Assembly (NCBI GenBank): GCA_038030265.1
Contig: CM075942.1
Span: forward strand, 70,250,926 to 70,314,925
Direction: 5' to 3'
DNA: 64,000 bases
Source: Corythucha ciliata
Lineage: Eukaryota > Arthropoda > Insecta > Hemiptera > Tingidae
Part shown: one piece after another, positions 1 through 11,700 of the stretch
Numbering within the stretch: the stretch's first letter is position 1
How the letters are laid out: the number at the start of each line of letters is the position of its first letter
Translations under genes and position numbers: made by a program
The notes under the pieces: model-generated
What the model was told of the DNA's origin: nothing
Seen by the model: the letters and a program-made list of their open reading frames with translations, nothing else
Database searches by the model: none

Positions 1-655
1 GATCAAATCCTCGTGTCGAATAGACTGAAAATCGACAAAGGGACCCATTATCACTGTCCAACCGCACACTAAAACTCCTTTTCAAGTTACCCACATTCAT
101 GAACATAGAACCTACCAATTCTCATTTTTCCCACTTTAAGCTTTTCGGGGGCCGCCCTCTGATTGTGGCCCGGGGGCGGCCCCTACCACGGTACGCTACT
201 GGTTGCCAGTCGTCTGTAGGCTTATGATCTCACAAGTAGTCCTGCAAACCTGAAGTGGTATTGTAATGGTCAGTGCCGACTTCAAGGGGTGAGGAGGGGG
301 GGAGCCGAGCGACCGCCCGGGGGCTCCATGTCCTGAGGGGCGCGTCTATCCCAATGGGGGGGGAGAGGGGAAGGCGGACGAGAAAAAATGACCTGAGAAG
401 CGTATTTCATTTATGAATATTTAGAAACTATAGAATTTGAAACAGATTAGCTTAAAAGGAGCGTTGGGATTGTCTAGAGATCTGCCGAGGAGAGGGCGCA
501 CATAGAACTAATACACAGCAGATAGTTTGGGCTAGATATCAAGTAACTCGATAGAATATTTGACTGGCCTTTTATTTCATTTTTTAAATTATTATTTAAT
601 TTCGACTCCCGTTCAAACGTTCCAAGTTTTAGCCCCGAAGTTGTCTTCAGATGTC
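1..655. other. Non-coding left edge with partial dispersed repeat R2
   Basis: No convincing gene. Bases about 130-205 (AGCTTTTCGGGGGCC followed by a G/C-rich stretch and GGTACGCTACT) match bases about 15,310-15,392, so this is a partial copy of repeat R2. The rest is G-rich or AT-rich sequence without recognisable structure. Short open frames here look like chance. Confidence 0.5.
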
Positions 656-659
656 ACGG

Positions 660-1690
660 ATTGGTGTATTTTCAATTACAGCCGAAAAATTCCATTACAG
701 AAATTCCAATTTCAGCGACGAATTACAGCCTCTTGTACCCGTTATCCGCAAATTAGTGATTTTGCCCAATTTTAGCCGCGAATTGCCACTTTCTCTTGCT
801 TTTAGCGGCGAAGTATCGTTTTTATCCCATGCTGGCGATTTTTCGCCATTGGAGTTTTCCTCGAATTTTTTTCTTCTTCATAATTTCAGCCGCGCTAATT
901 TGTGATTTTTCTCGATATCCGTCGCAAAATTAGCGGTGTACGAACTATGTAAGCCCGCAGTATCAATTTTATTTATTTATTTATTTTTCGCTCGCTTTTA
1001 GCAGCATATTAGTGCTTTGTGGCCTTCAGAAGCCACAGATTTGTGTTTACCTTAATTTTATCCGCAAAACAGCATTTTAATGAAAATTTTAGCTGTGAAT
1101 TAGCAAATTTTTTCTTTTGTATCCACGAATTAGCGTTTTTTCTATACTTTATCCACGAATTGGCGTTTTTCCCTAATTTGTCCGTGAATTAGCGATTTCG
1201 CTCAATTTTAGCAGTTATTTTTTCTCAATAATTTTGTCGTGGACTATCGTTTGTCTCAATTTTAGCTGTTAATTAGCCATGCTTCTGAATTTCAGTCGTG
1301 AATTAGCGTTTTTCGCTAATTTAGCTGCGAATTTTCGGCTTTTCTCTTTGCGACTGGGCAATTTTTTGCAATTCCAGTTGCGAATTTACCATTTTTATCA
1401 ATTTTAGCCCCGAATCAGTGTTATTTTTTCCTCAATATTAGCCGTGAAAACCGGGACACGCATCAATTTCACCAAAGAAAAGCAAATTAGCGTTTTTTCC
1501 CCCTGCCTTTTAGCCATGAAGTAGGATATCTATACGCCGCGAATATCAGCGATTGTTTTCTCAATTTGGGCCGAAAGTTTCAACGAGACACCGCAAATGA
1601 ACACTTTTTCACAGTTTTAGCCGCGAATATCAGTGCTTTTTCCAAACTTTTGCTGCGTACTTGCACTTAGCTACTTTGCGGCTAAAGTTT
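660..1690 (+). repeat. Degenerate ~30-bp unit array, family A (forward)
   Basis: About 30 loosely repeated units of the form TCAATTTTAGCCGCGAATTA followed by GCGTTTTTC, with irregular spacing and many substitutions. The shared words are TTTTAGCC, GCGAATTAGCG and runs of T. It is too degenerate for a simple satellite and has no long open frame. The same family occurs at about ten other places in the window. Confidence 0.75.
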
Positions 1691-1789
1691 CCTTAAAACT
1701 TCCGTGGATATAGTGCGGACAAAAGCGCCAATTAGAGGCTAGAAGCAGGTCGGCTTCTGAAGGCAAGTTATTAATGGCTCAAACTGTGA

Positions 1790-2405
1790 AAAAGTGCAAA
1801 TTCACAGCTAAAAGCGAGCGAAATAATCGCTAATTCGCAGCTAAAATTAAGAAAAGGTACTAATTAATGCATGAAATTGAGAAAAATCGCTCATTAGCGG
1901 CTCTTAAATCAGGAAAAATATAAATTACTGCATAAATTCAGAAAGATCGCCAATTTCCGGCTAAAAAGGTGAAAAAACCGCTAATTCGTGGTTCAAATGG
2001 TGAAAACTTTCGTGCCAAAAAGTGAATAAACCGCTAATCCTCGGCCAAATTCAGAAAAATCGTTAGATAGTTCGCGGCCAAAATTGGCAAAAACTCTAAT
2101 TTGTGGCTGAAATGTAGAAAAATTGAGGGGTTAATTTGAGAAAATTAGCTAATTCACAAAAAGTTGAGAAAATGGTTAGCCGCGGTTTCTATAGAAGGCA
2201 AGTTTGTGGCCAATTAAGGGAAAAAAACGCTAATTTACAACAAACATTGAGACAAATCGCTAAATCGCTGTTAAAATAGGTAAAAATAGCAAATTCGCGG
2301 CTAAATTGGAGGCAAATCGGTTATTCACGGCTAAAATGGAGTTGAGAAGCGCTGAAGTGTGGAAAACACGCTAATTTGCGGTTAAAATGGAGAAAACGCT
2401 TAAAC
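1790..2405 (-). repeat. Family A unit array, reverse orientation
   Basis: Units read CGCTAATTCGCGGCTAAAAT, the reverse complement of the array immediately to the left. The orientation switch lies near 1,700-1,790. A stretch near 1,672-1,705 (GCTACTTTGCGGC, AAAGTTTCCTT) recurs near 29,340-29,375 next to another family A array. Confidence 0.7.
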
Positions 2406-2582
2406 CACGGGCTTATTCTGAACGGTGGCCTCAGGTTGTGGGCGCTGGTGAAAGAATCGTCCAAGGCCGGCACTCACTCCCCCCCCCCCCCCGGAAGCCA
2501 ACCCTTAACCACCCGGCCAACTCTACCGAACTCATACTTAACTTTAATTTAGATAGATACGAGGAATTCTGTCGCCGGTATT

Positions 2583-2937
2583 TTAATTAAAGAGTTAAAT
2601 TAATTAACTGATGTTACCCTGGACGTCTCGGGAAGGCAAAGCCTAACACAATTCGAGCTTCGAGAAAAAATGGGCTTCCCGGCGGGATTTGAACCCGTAA
2701 CCTCTGGAATGCTAGTCCAGTGCGCTAACAATTGCGCCACGGTGACACAGATAGAGGAATGAACATAGCCCATTCCTCTCTTTCCGTCTCCCAAGGGCGT
2801 CACCTTGGGACTGGAGAGGTTACGGGTTCAAATCCTGCCAGGGAGCCCATTTTATCTCAAAGCTCGAATTGTGTTAGGCTTTGCCTTCTCGAGGCGTCCG
2901 GGTAACGTCAGTTAATTAATTTACCTCTTTAATTAAC
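2583..2937. repeat. Head-to-head inverted pair of tRNA-derived SINE-like units
   Basis: Bases 2,583-2,720 and about 2,805-2,937 are inverted copies (shared words TTAATTAA, GGCAAAGCCTAACACAATTC, GGGTTCAAATCC), separated by about 85 bases. Read on the minus strand from about 2,755, the left copy resembles a tRNA: GTGGCGCAATTGTTAGCGC (A box), an anticodon-like stem CTGGA/TCCAG with loop CTAGCAT, and GGGTTCAAATCCC (B box). The acceptor stem does not pair, so it is a tRNA-derived repeat and not a tRNA gene. The right copy has only the B-box half. It could be two SINEs or one MITE. Confidence 0.6.
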
Positions 2938-5287
2938 TTTGATGCCTTGGTTGCCTTGGTCAGATCTTATTTTGGTGTTTTTGGGTTTGCTAATAGTTTG
3001 TTCCATAGTAAAAATGTTTCCCTGAAAAATAGCGATCAGATAGCCCGACACACGCTAGTATGATCTATGAACAGCTCGACCCGTGACTTTAATAAACCTC
3101 TGGTACCCAATAATATCTGACAAATTAAAATTGCTTAATAGAAACTTGCTATGAGGACCTTTTAAAAATGGGGTTTCTAAGATTGAAATAATAAGGAGCT
3201 TCTAGAGCTGATGTAGATAAGAAGAAGAGGTGGAGAACTGAGCAAATATGCTCTTCTGACTGGGTTTGAAAATGAACTAATCGCCTGAGTTATTTCCGCA
3301 ATCGATCTCATTCAAAATTTAACGTTAACATAACGGTGTTGTTCTTTGAAATGTGAGTGCTGTGAGTTCTGATTCCTCTGTGGGGCGTGTTCGTGAGAGA
3401 AATAAAACAAAACTATTTGAGCACCTTTAAGCAGTTGGTTATTATCTTTTGATTTTCCCTTTCAGGAGAATCTTTAATTACTTTATAGTTAAGGCTCTTC
3501 GAAAGAAAAAATTGAACACTTTTTCTTTTCTTTTATTAATCACGTCTCTTCGCTGCCCATCTCTTGAACGCTACAGGCATGACACAAGGAGGTTCACCGT
3601 ACCACGTTTCAACGGCCGCTAGCGACATAAAATAAAAAATATTGGAGCTAACAAACAAACTACCAACGAAACGATAATAATAACCACCAACAATATTTTA
3701 AAGATTGTATTATTCAGTATTTTCTTCGCAAGTTATGAAACAAACAAAACAAATAAGAAACGCCTCCCTTCTCCCACCCCTCCTCTAACACGCTGTTCTT
3801 AGCTATCCCGCCTATTTGGAAATTGAGGGGTGGCTCCACCAAAGAATTCCATTAAGTGAGGCTAATATTTACGGAAATACAAAATCTTTAGCGCGTCGTC
3901 GGGAAAACTTGCGCTTTGTAATGTATTTTGAAATTTGTATTTGTTTGTTTTACCATGTTACTATTTCTGAAATATTTTTTAAAACTAGCACTATTCGCCT
4001 ACTTGAAAAAAAATGTAAAAAAAAAAAAAAAATATGTATAGGGTATTTCGCATGGGGTGCGTGGTCATGCGCGTGTTGTTTTATCTACCTGGACACACCA
4101 AAAAAACGGGCAACGAATGAAGTTTAGTCGAGAAATTTCAATTAAAGTTGCCAATAAAAGGTGCATAGGTGATTAGGTGAAATTCCAACTCCGCCACCTC
4201 GTCAATCCATCGTCAATCTACCTAAATAATGAGTGGAAATTATAAGTAAAAATTCCTGAAATATGACGGTGGTGAAAAACTTAAAGAAGATCAGTGGAAA
4301 AATTGCTTTTCAGATGGACGAGACGGAAGTCTCGGAAAGTGTCAAAACCCGTGCACAAACGCGATTGGTTTTCTGGTGACTGAGCTAGTTGCTGCGAGCT
4401 GAAAATCTTTTATTTAGAAAAAAAAAAAGGTTACAGACAAAGTAATTTGACTACTAGTCGATATTTTTGGTGAGTCCGGGTAGTCGCTGTAGTGTGTGCA
4501 AACATGACACACAACTCCTGAAACATCCTGTGCGTATAATAAACTTCAAAACAAAGGTTAAAAACAGATTTTAAGGTAAAACATCATGCTTTTTTTTTAT
4601 CGGCACAAAGACAATAGCAGCCCATTATCATATCAGAATTATTCCTTCTGTTACTGCAATACTCAAAACCAAATGTTTTGTACATAAATTGTAGGTTTTT
4701 CGCCCTTAAAATAAAACCACGGCCCTTAAACCCTTATAAACCACGTTTATAAACACGTTAATAATAAAAGTAAATGAAAAAAAATAAAACTTTAACCAAA
4801 AATAGTTGTTTGTGATATGGATGGACAAGATAAGATTTGTAAGAAGTATTAGTGAGCAGTAAAATGTAATTTACACATTTTTTGACTTTCATTCACTATC
4901 TTAAGGCTGTTTTTGTTAATATATTTTTAACTGTGTAAACGCTTGCTTTTTTTTCTGTAAATTATGAACGATGAGCCTATTCATTGTAAATTATTTTTTT
5001 TGTCGATTTCACTGATGGAATATGAGAAGAAACAGACACAGAAATCTACTAAAGAAGTATCATTTCATTTTCCCCGCATTTTCCTATTTGTTGAGGTCAA
5101 TATAACGTGTCAGTGTAGAATTTCTGGTTATTTCTCAAAGGGCGCAGTAGGTACGACTAGCGTGGTCGTAGATTGCATTCCACTTGTCGTACAGTTTAGT
5201 GGAAAGCTTTAAGGTGTTGCCTGTTTATATGGAAATCATGTTCAACGTGTTTCGACAACATGGAAAATGTTTGTTTTTAAACTGTAC
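2938..5287. other. AT-rich non-coding stretch downstream of NAGLU exon 15
   Basis: AT-rich sequence with homopolymer A and T runs (for example 4,019-4,031). No exon, tRNA or repeat end could be supported. If NAGLU has a sixteenth exon for its last ~18 residues it should lie here or beyond the left edge; I looked on the minus strand for a short exon resembling the known C-terminus and did not find one. Confidence 0.4.
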
Positions 5288-5782
5288 CTGAAGGCTGCGA
5301 TGGATACAATTTAGATATTAGTGTGAAAGGTTTTTCAACAGTCTCGAACACTTTTTTATCGAAGTCTGTTATATTCAGGTTTTTAGTTTCGATGGAATTT
5401 TCCAGATAGTTGAAAAAGAGCTGCCATCTTGGTTTATAGTAGTCCTGGACGATTCCTGAGCAAAGAAAGCGTGTCACTCTTATTATATGTGTATATGAAA
5501 TGAAATATTCATTCGTTCTACTTACCTGACCATTGCTTTGTCGCGTAGTCCAAGATCTCACCCCGAGGCCCCCACAGAGTTATTTGGTTCTTGGCATTAA
5601 TCTCGTACTGAAAAATTGGCCCGATTTGTTACAAATTCCAACACAAAGTTAGTTTTGTCGTTCACACCTTAAAACTCCACGATTTTGCAGCCTCGATCCA
5701 AGTGCCGAGCAGAAAATGTTCCGACGTTGCCAGCATCGCGTCCAAGTCGTTCATGGCTTCCAGAAATGCTTCAGTCTTCGCC
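5277..5782 (-). CDS. NAGLU: NAGLU exons 13-15 (C-terminal helical domain)
   Basis: Exon 13 (5,668-5,782) encodes the [12 protein letters not shown] region, exon 14 (5,526-5,607) [20 protein letters not shown] and exon 15 (5,288-5,455) [14 protein letters not shown] through KLYPSQPSG. Splice sites are good: TTTAG/GGCG, AAG/GTGTGA, TTCAG/TACG, CAG/GTAAGT, CTCAG/GAAT. At 5,287 CAG/GTACAG could be a donor to a further exon. Reading through instead gives T-V-stop at 5,277, which would remove about 17 residues found at the end of vertebrate NAGLU. Confidence 0.9.
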
Positions 5783-8700
5783 CTAAATCAAAGAGTAAGT
5801 TGAAAACTATTAAGTGATACAATAGCTATGGAATTTACTTAGTAAGTATGGGGGAGGGGGGGTGACCAGTGGATGCTTCGCCCCCCCCCTCCCGGAGGGC
5901 TGGCGAAAAAGAAAGTTGGGCAGGTTGAGGGTGCTTTTTTTGTTATAAATTATGGTTCGTGTTCTATTTGTCGTAAATTGTGGAGTTTGACCCCCCCCCC
6001 CACCTCTGCCATATATGTGATACAACCAGTGGCGGATCTAGGATTTTAACTTGGGAGGGGTTCTATCATGAATCTCTCTCATTTTCTCTGAGTTTCAACC
6101 GCAAACATGCCTCTATACGAACCAATAATTGGCTTTTTCTCAAATTTAACCATGAATTAGCGGTTTTTCTCAATTTTAGCCGCGATTTTTTTTTTTTTTT
6201 TTTTCAGACGCGAATCACCGCATTTCCTCAATTTTAGCCGTGAATTAGTGTATTTTCTCAAATTGATCCGCGGTTTATCGTTTTTCTCCGTTTCAGCGGC
6301 CAATAAACGCTTCTTGCCCACTTTAGCCGCGAATTCACTGAATCTTTTAACAGCGAATGAGCTCTACCTCTACATTTTAGACCGCAATTAGCGGTTTGTG
6401 TCAGTTTTAGCCACGAGTTAACGTTTTATTCCTCTAATTTTAGCGTTTTTCTTCACTTCTTAGTCATGCGAATTAGCGCTTATCACCATTTTAGCCGCAA
6501 GTTATCTCGTTTCCTCAGTTCTAGCAGAGAATTAGCGTTTTATTTTCTTCTTTTTAGCTGAATTTTAACCTTGAATTATTCCTTAATTTCACGCCTGAAT
6601 CACCGCTTTTACTCAATTTCAGCTTCGAACTGGAGGATTTTCACAAAATCCGTGAATTTGCGTTCATCTCAATTTTAGCTCCGCGAATGATGGCCTTTTG
6701 TTATATTGGCCGTGAATCAGCGCGATTTCCCAATTTTCCCCGGGAATTAGCGTTTGTATCAGTTTTAGCCGTGAACAAGCGGAATTACCAAATGTATCTT
6801 TGAAATTTAGCTTCACATTAGCGCTTGCTTGTACCGAAAAGTAGCGTATTTCTCCATTTTAGCTGCTGATAAGCGCTTTCTGCCAAAAAAACAACAAATT
6901 TTGCGTTTTCAAAAATTAATTGTTGTGCCAGATGAGCGATGGACTTTAGCTTTTTCTTAATTTTCGCCACATATTAGTGATTTTTGTCATTTTCAGCCTC
7001 TAATTAGAGATTTATTTTCGTTTTCTACTATGAGTCAACGCTTTTCTGTTACCGCTAAAAGTCGCTATTTGATATTAGCGTTTTTTTTTTCAACGTTCTC
7101 CCGCGTACTTGCCCAAAGAGTAGCACATTAGTGACGCTTTTTCAATTTCTTCTGCCTTAAAGGCCTATAGGAATTTGGAGTTGGCGTTTTTTGCCTGGTT
7201 TGTCCGCGAAGTTGCCTTCAGATATCTCGAATTGGTGTATTTTTCCTAACTTAAGTGGCAAATGATCGCTTGTTCTCAATATTTGCCGCTAGTCATCGCT
7301 TTGAAACCTAAAAATCCATTTTTTCCCCCCATCTATTTATGCTTTTTGGTGCCCTCCCCCCTCAATGAATGGTGGCCTCACCATCACGAGATCGCCCATT
7401 CGTCGGAGAAATCATCATTTTGTGCAGATCCCCTTTCAACAGTCGCGCTTTGGTATGTGCAAGGTATTAGAAGAAATCTCTGGAATGACTATCAACAAAT
7501 TTTTGGCGGACGCCATTCTTCTTAGGGGGGGGGGGTTTAAACCCCCAAAATCCACCCCGTAGATCCGCCACTGGGTTCCGCCCACCACCATAGGGTTGGT
7601 TGGATTCACCCCTCCCGGAATGATTTCGGCAGTGCCGGTTTTAACGGGGGGGGAAGGGGGTGGCGACCGTCCCGGGCCCGTGAAATTACCACTTTTTCTC
7701 ACTTTCAGCTGCAAATTAGCGTTTATCTTAATTCGAACCGCGCTAATTAGTGATTTTTCTCAATATTGGCCGCAAATTAGCGGTAAATGAACTATTATCA
7801 GCCCAGGAAAATTAGTGCAAAAAACGGCTCTTAGCCCCTAAAAATTGCTAGGGAGCTGGAAATCGTTTTAACCCCTCTTGGGGGTCCTGAATAACAAAGT
7901 GAGTTTGCGACGGTTTCTTGGTTTCGCATTTTCGCACTTTTTCCAGTTTTTCGCGTCATACAACTCGAAAATTACTCATCCTACAAAAAATTGTACTATT
8001 TCCGTTTTTAAAGAGCGTGAAATTCCCTGTCGAATGACGTTTGAAACATCACAATCGGTTCAGCCGCAGCTGCCAGTTATCATCTTCGACTTTTCAACAG
8101 GAAATGTAGTTGAGCGATATATTCCTCAGGTGCTGGAGGCTGAGTGGTGTGGACGTGTATCAAACCACGTGGGGCGTATTTTCATCCCAATTGCTCTGCT
8201 TTGATCTGCCAGTCTCTCAACATCTGCACTTGCAAGAACGTCCTGAAATAATGTTAGGGATCGGCATGTTCACTGTGGGCCAACCTTGCCAAGTTAAACG
8301 AGTTTTTGAGAGTTTTGTGGATTATTGCTCTCAGAACGAATTTCAAAGGTTTTCTTTGCTCACAAAGCCAGTATCACAGAATTGACTCCCTAAAAAGCCA
8401 ATTTGCACCGGGTTGACACTTCATGGATGCAATTCCGCTCATTAGACACTTTCGATGTGATACGGATTGAACACCCCGAAAAACTTAATTTCGTGGTTTT
8501 GGCTACTTCAATAACCAAATTTGCCGGTTTGGCACTTTTTGAGACCAAATTTGTCGGATTTCATAGGTCAGAAACCAATTTCGTGGGGCTGGCTCCCTTA
8601 AGACAAGCCAATTTAACGGGATTTCACTCCTTTTTAAAGGATAAATGAGCGTACTGGCTCATTTGAAAGAGAAATGTCACTGCTCTGGCTGTTTTTAAAA

Positions 8701-11700
8701 ACAAAATATCGCAGGGTCCAGACGCGGATTCAAGATTTAGTCAAAGGCTCATGAAATTGTGTCCTTCGCTCTAACAAAAATGGCTTGCTATCAATTCACT
8801 GCCTACTCCCACCTTAAAACGCCTTAAAAATTGCCAAACTGGCAATTACCGCTCTAAAAAAAAGCTCTAGGGACTTCACGAGGTCTAGACTGTCGGTTCG
8901 TGCAGTCCTGAAAATGCATGAAAAGATCATGAATCTCGCCATGAAACTGGCTATATCTTCAAAGGTGAATGAACCTCAATAATGCATCGTGGGCTAAATC
9001 TTCCATGCACGTGCTAAAACTAGCGATTCCCTCTCTAAAAAGTGGCCAAGACGTGACGTAACGTGCTCCGAAAATGGGCCAACTAACAATTCACGCTTAT
9101 CCCAAAACGGACAATACCTGCCCTGAATATTTCAAAATCAACCATTTGCGCGCCAAGAATGCCCAAACTGACCTTTCGGGCGTTGGCTTGACTGGACTAA
9201 TTGCAACCTTTAAAAAACAAAACTGACGATTCGCGCTTAATATAAATGTCCCAACAGTCTTTATGAACCCTAAATGGAAAAACTGACGATTCATGCTCTG
9301 AAAATATCACACTGGCTATTCACTCTCTATAAACGACTATACTGACAATATGCGCTCTAGAAATGGCAAGCTGACCATTCGCACCCCATAAATGGAGTGG
9401 TACGGACTATTCGCACCTCAAAAAATGGCAGAACTGACTGCTTGCGTTCTTTAAAATGGTTTAACTAATAATTCACGCAATGCAAATGTCAAAACTGAGT
9501 TCGTAACATACAATTGACTAAAATGACGGATTTATGCCCTAGGAATGGCCATACTGGCAGAGTTAAAATTGCCAAACTGGCTATTCACGCCCTATAAAAT
9601 TTGTAAAACTGACTCTATGCGGCCTACGGTGAATGGTTAAACTGACAATTCGCACTTTGAAAATCCCAAAGCAGATGATTCATGTCCTGAAAATGGCAAA
9701 ATTGGCCATTCGCGCGTCAGAAATAGCCATACTGAGCCTTCACACCTTGGAAATGTCTAAACTGACGATCCTGGCCTTAAAAGCTGGCTATTTACGCTAT
9801 TTTGCACCCTGTAAATGACATAAACAGCCCGTACCAGCAATTCACGGTCTAAGAATGGCCTAACTGACCGTTTGTGCTCTACAAAGGCTAAACAGAGAAA
9901 CAGACGATTCGCGCCTTCAAATTTGGGTGGCTATATCTGCACCCAAAAATGGCCAAACAGGGCTATTTGCACCCTTCAAGCGATAAGCTGACCACTTGCG
10001 ATTGCATACCGAGCATGGGCCGTCCTCACACCGACCCCCCCCCCCCCACCCGCGTTAGCTACATGCACCTCATGGACTGGGTAAACTTTTAGATTTTATT
10101 TGAAACTGATTACCGACTCTCAGGCTATTAAATTGCTTGATTGGTAAATCACGCCCTAAAAATAGCTAAATGTGCAAATTCGTGCCAGTGAAATGGCGAA
10201 CTTACCATTCATAGCGCAAAAATGGACAAACTGAGCCACGACGACTTGTCCACCAGCAGAGGATTTGTGCCCTAAAAATAGCAGAACTAATAATTTGCGT
10301 CTTGGAAATGGCTTAACTGACGATTCATGCCATTAAAATGCCTAATGTGACTTGCTGCTGGTTGAACGTAAAAAATCAATTTCACGGATTTCACTGCGCC
10401 AAAAACAAATTTTTGCTCGTTGGAACCATTCGAAAAATTGCGAATCTAGCGATTCATGCCTTATAAATTGCTAAACTAACCATTCAAACCCTAAAATTGA
10501 CTTTACGGACGTTTCGTCCCCTGGAAATGCCTAAAATGACGACTCGCACCGGGAAAATTGCCAAAAAGGCCATCAGGCCATTGAAAATGACTGAACTGAC
10601 GATTCGTGCTATGAAATAACCAAACGCTTTAAAAAATTCAATCTTCAAAGTTTTGGTCTAAAAATGGTCAAACTGGTCACTCGCGCTCTTTGGAAAGCGT
10701 CGGGGACAACGACAATTGGCCCCTTGAAAGTGGTAGAACAGACTGGACAAGCCCTAAAACGGGCTGCTGGTCGTATTGACAATTCATGCCTCCCCCCTCC
10801 CCCACAATGGCTATACTGATAGATTTGCGTCTTAAAAACGACCACTCGCGTTCCAATAATGGCCAAATTGACCATTCGTGTCTTAAAAATGCCTGAACTG
10901 ACGATTGGAACCCTAGCCATCACCAAAATGACTAGTCAGGCAATAAAAATTGCAAACTCAGTCACTGACGTGAATTCTGGTTTCAGACGACCGTATGGAT
11001 TTTCTTAATTCCTCCTTCGGCAACTGTCAGTTTCGGTCGAGCTGTCAATTTCGTCTTTAAAACTGATAATTTCTTCTTTAAAAAACTCCAATTTCACCCC
11101 GGAAACTGACAGTCTTGACTTGGAATCTGTCAATTTCCTCCTGCATAACAGAAGATCACAAAACTTGATTTCGAGATTCAGTAGCGGACCATTCGGGCTC
11201 ACAACATGGGGTTTTTGGACCCCTTCACCTGAAACAGTTAAAACTCTCAAAACGATTCCGTCCCGTAAACTGTCAATTTCGGCCAGGGAACTGTCAATTT
11301 CACCCGAGAAACTGTCTATTTTGTCATAAATAACTGTCAATGTTGTCTCAAAAAGTGTCAATTTCGTCCTGGAGACTGTACATTTCTAGTTGAAACTATC
11401 AGTATCGATCTAACACGGTCAATTTTGTCCTATGAAGGTCAATTTCGTCATTCAAAACTGTCAATTTCGTCGTCAAAACTATACCTATATCATTCTAAAA
11501 CTGCCAATTTCGCCCTACAAACTGTCAATTTCATCCTCGAATCTGCCAATGTCTTCCTAGAATCTGTGTCAAGGGATTCCGGAAACTGAAGATTTCTAAG
11601 TCCCTTCACCGAAAACAGTCGAGTACTAGAAACTACCAATTTCGTCGTTCAAAACTGTCAATTTCGCCCTAAAAACTATCAAGTAAATGTTCAAATCTAA

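Noticed and set aside
2678..2755. Functional tRNA-Ala gene on the minus strand
   Set aside because: Anticodon stem and B box are good, but the acceptor stem does not pair and the unit is part of an inverted repeat with a second truncated copy.
6027..7573. Calling this a proven hAT insertion
   Set aside because: The termini match in inverted sense, but the 8 bases outside them differ, so I kept it at moderate confidence.
8712..10960. CRISPR-like regular array
   Set aside because: Units are degenerate and contiguous, with no conserved repeat alternating with unique spacers, and there are no cas genes. The context is a eukaryotic intron.
11005..11361. 118-codon minus-strand open frame as a gene
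   Set aside because: It is the family C repeat (TGTCAATTTCGTC units) read in one frame.
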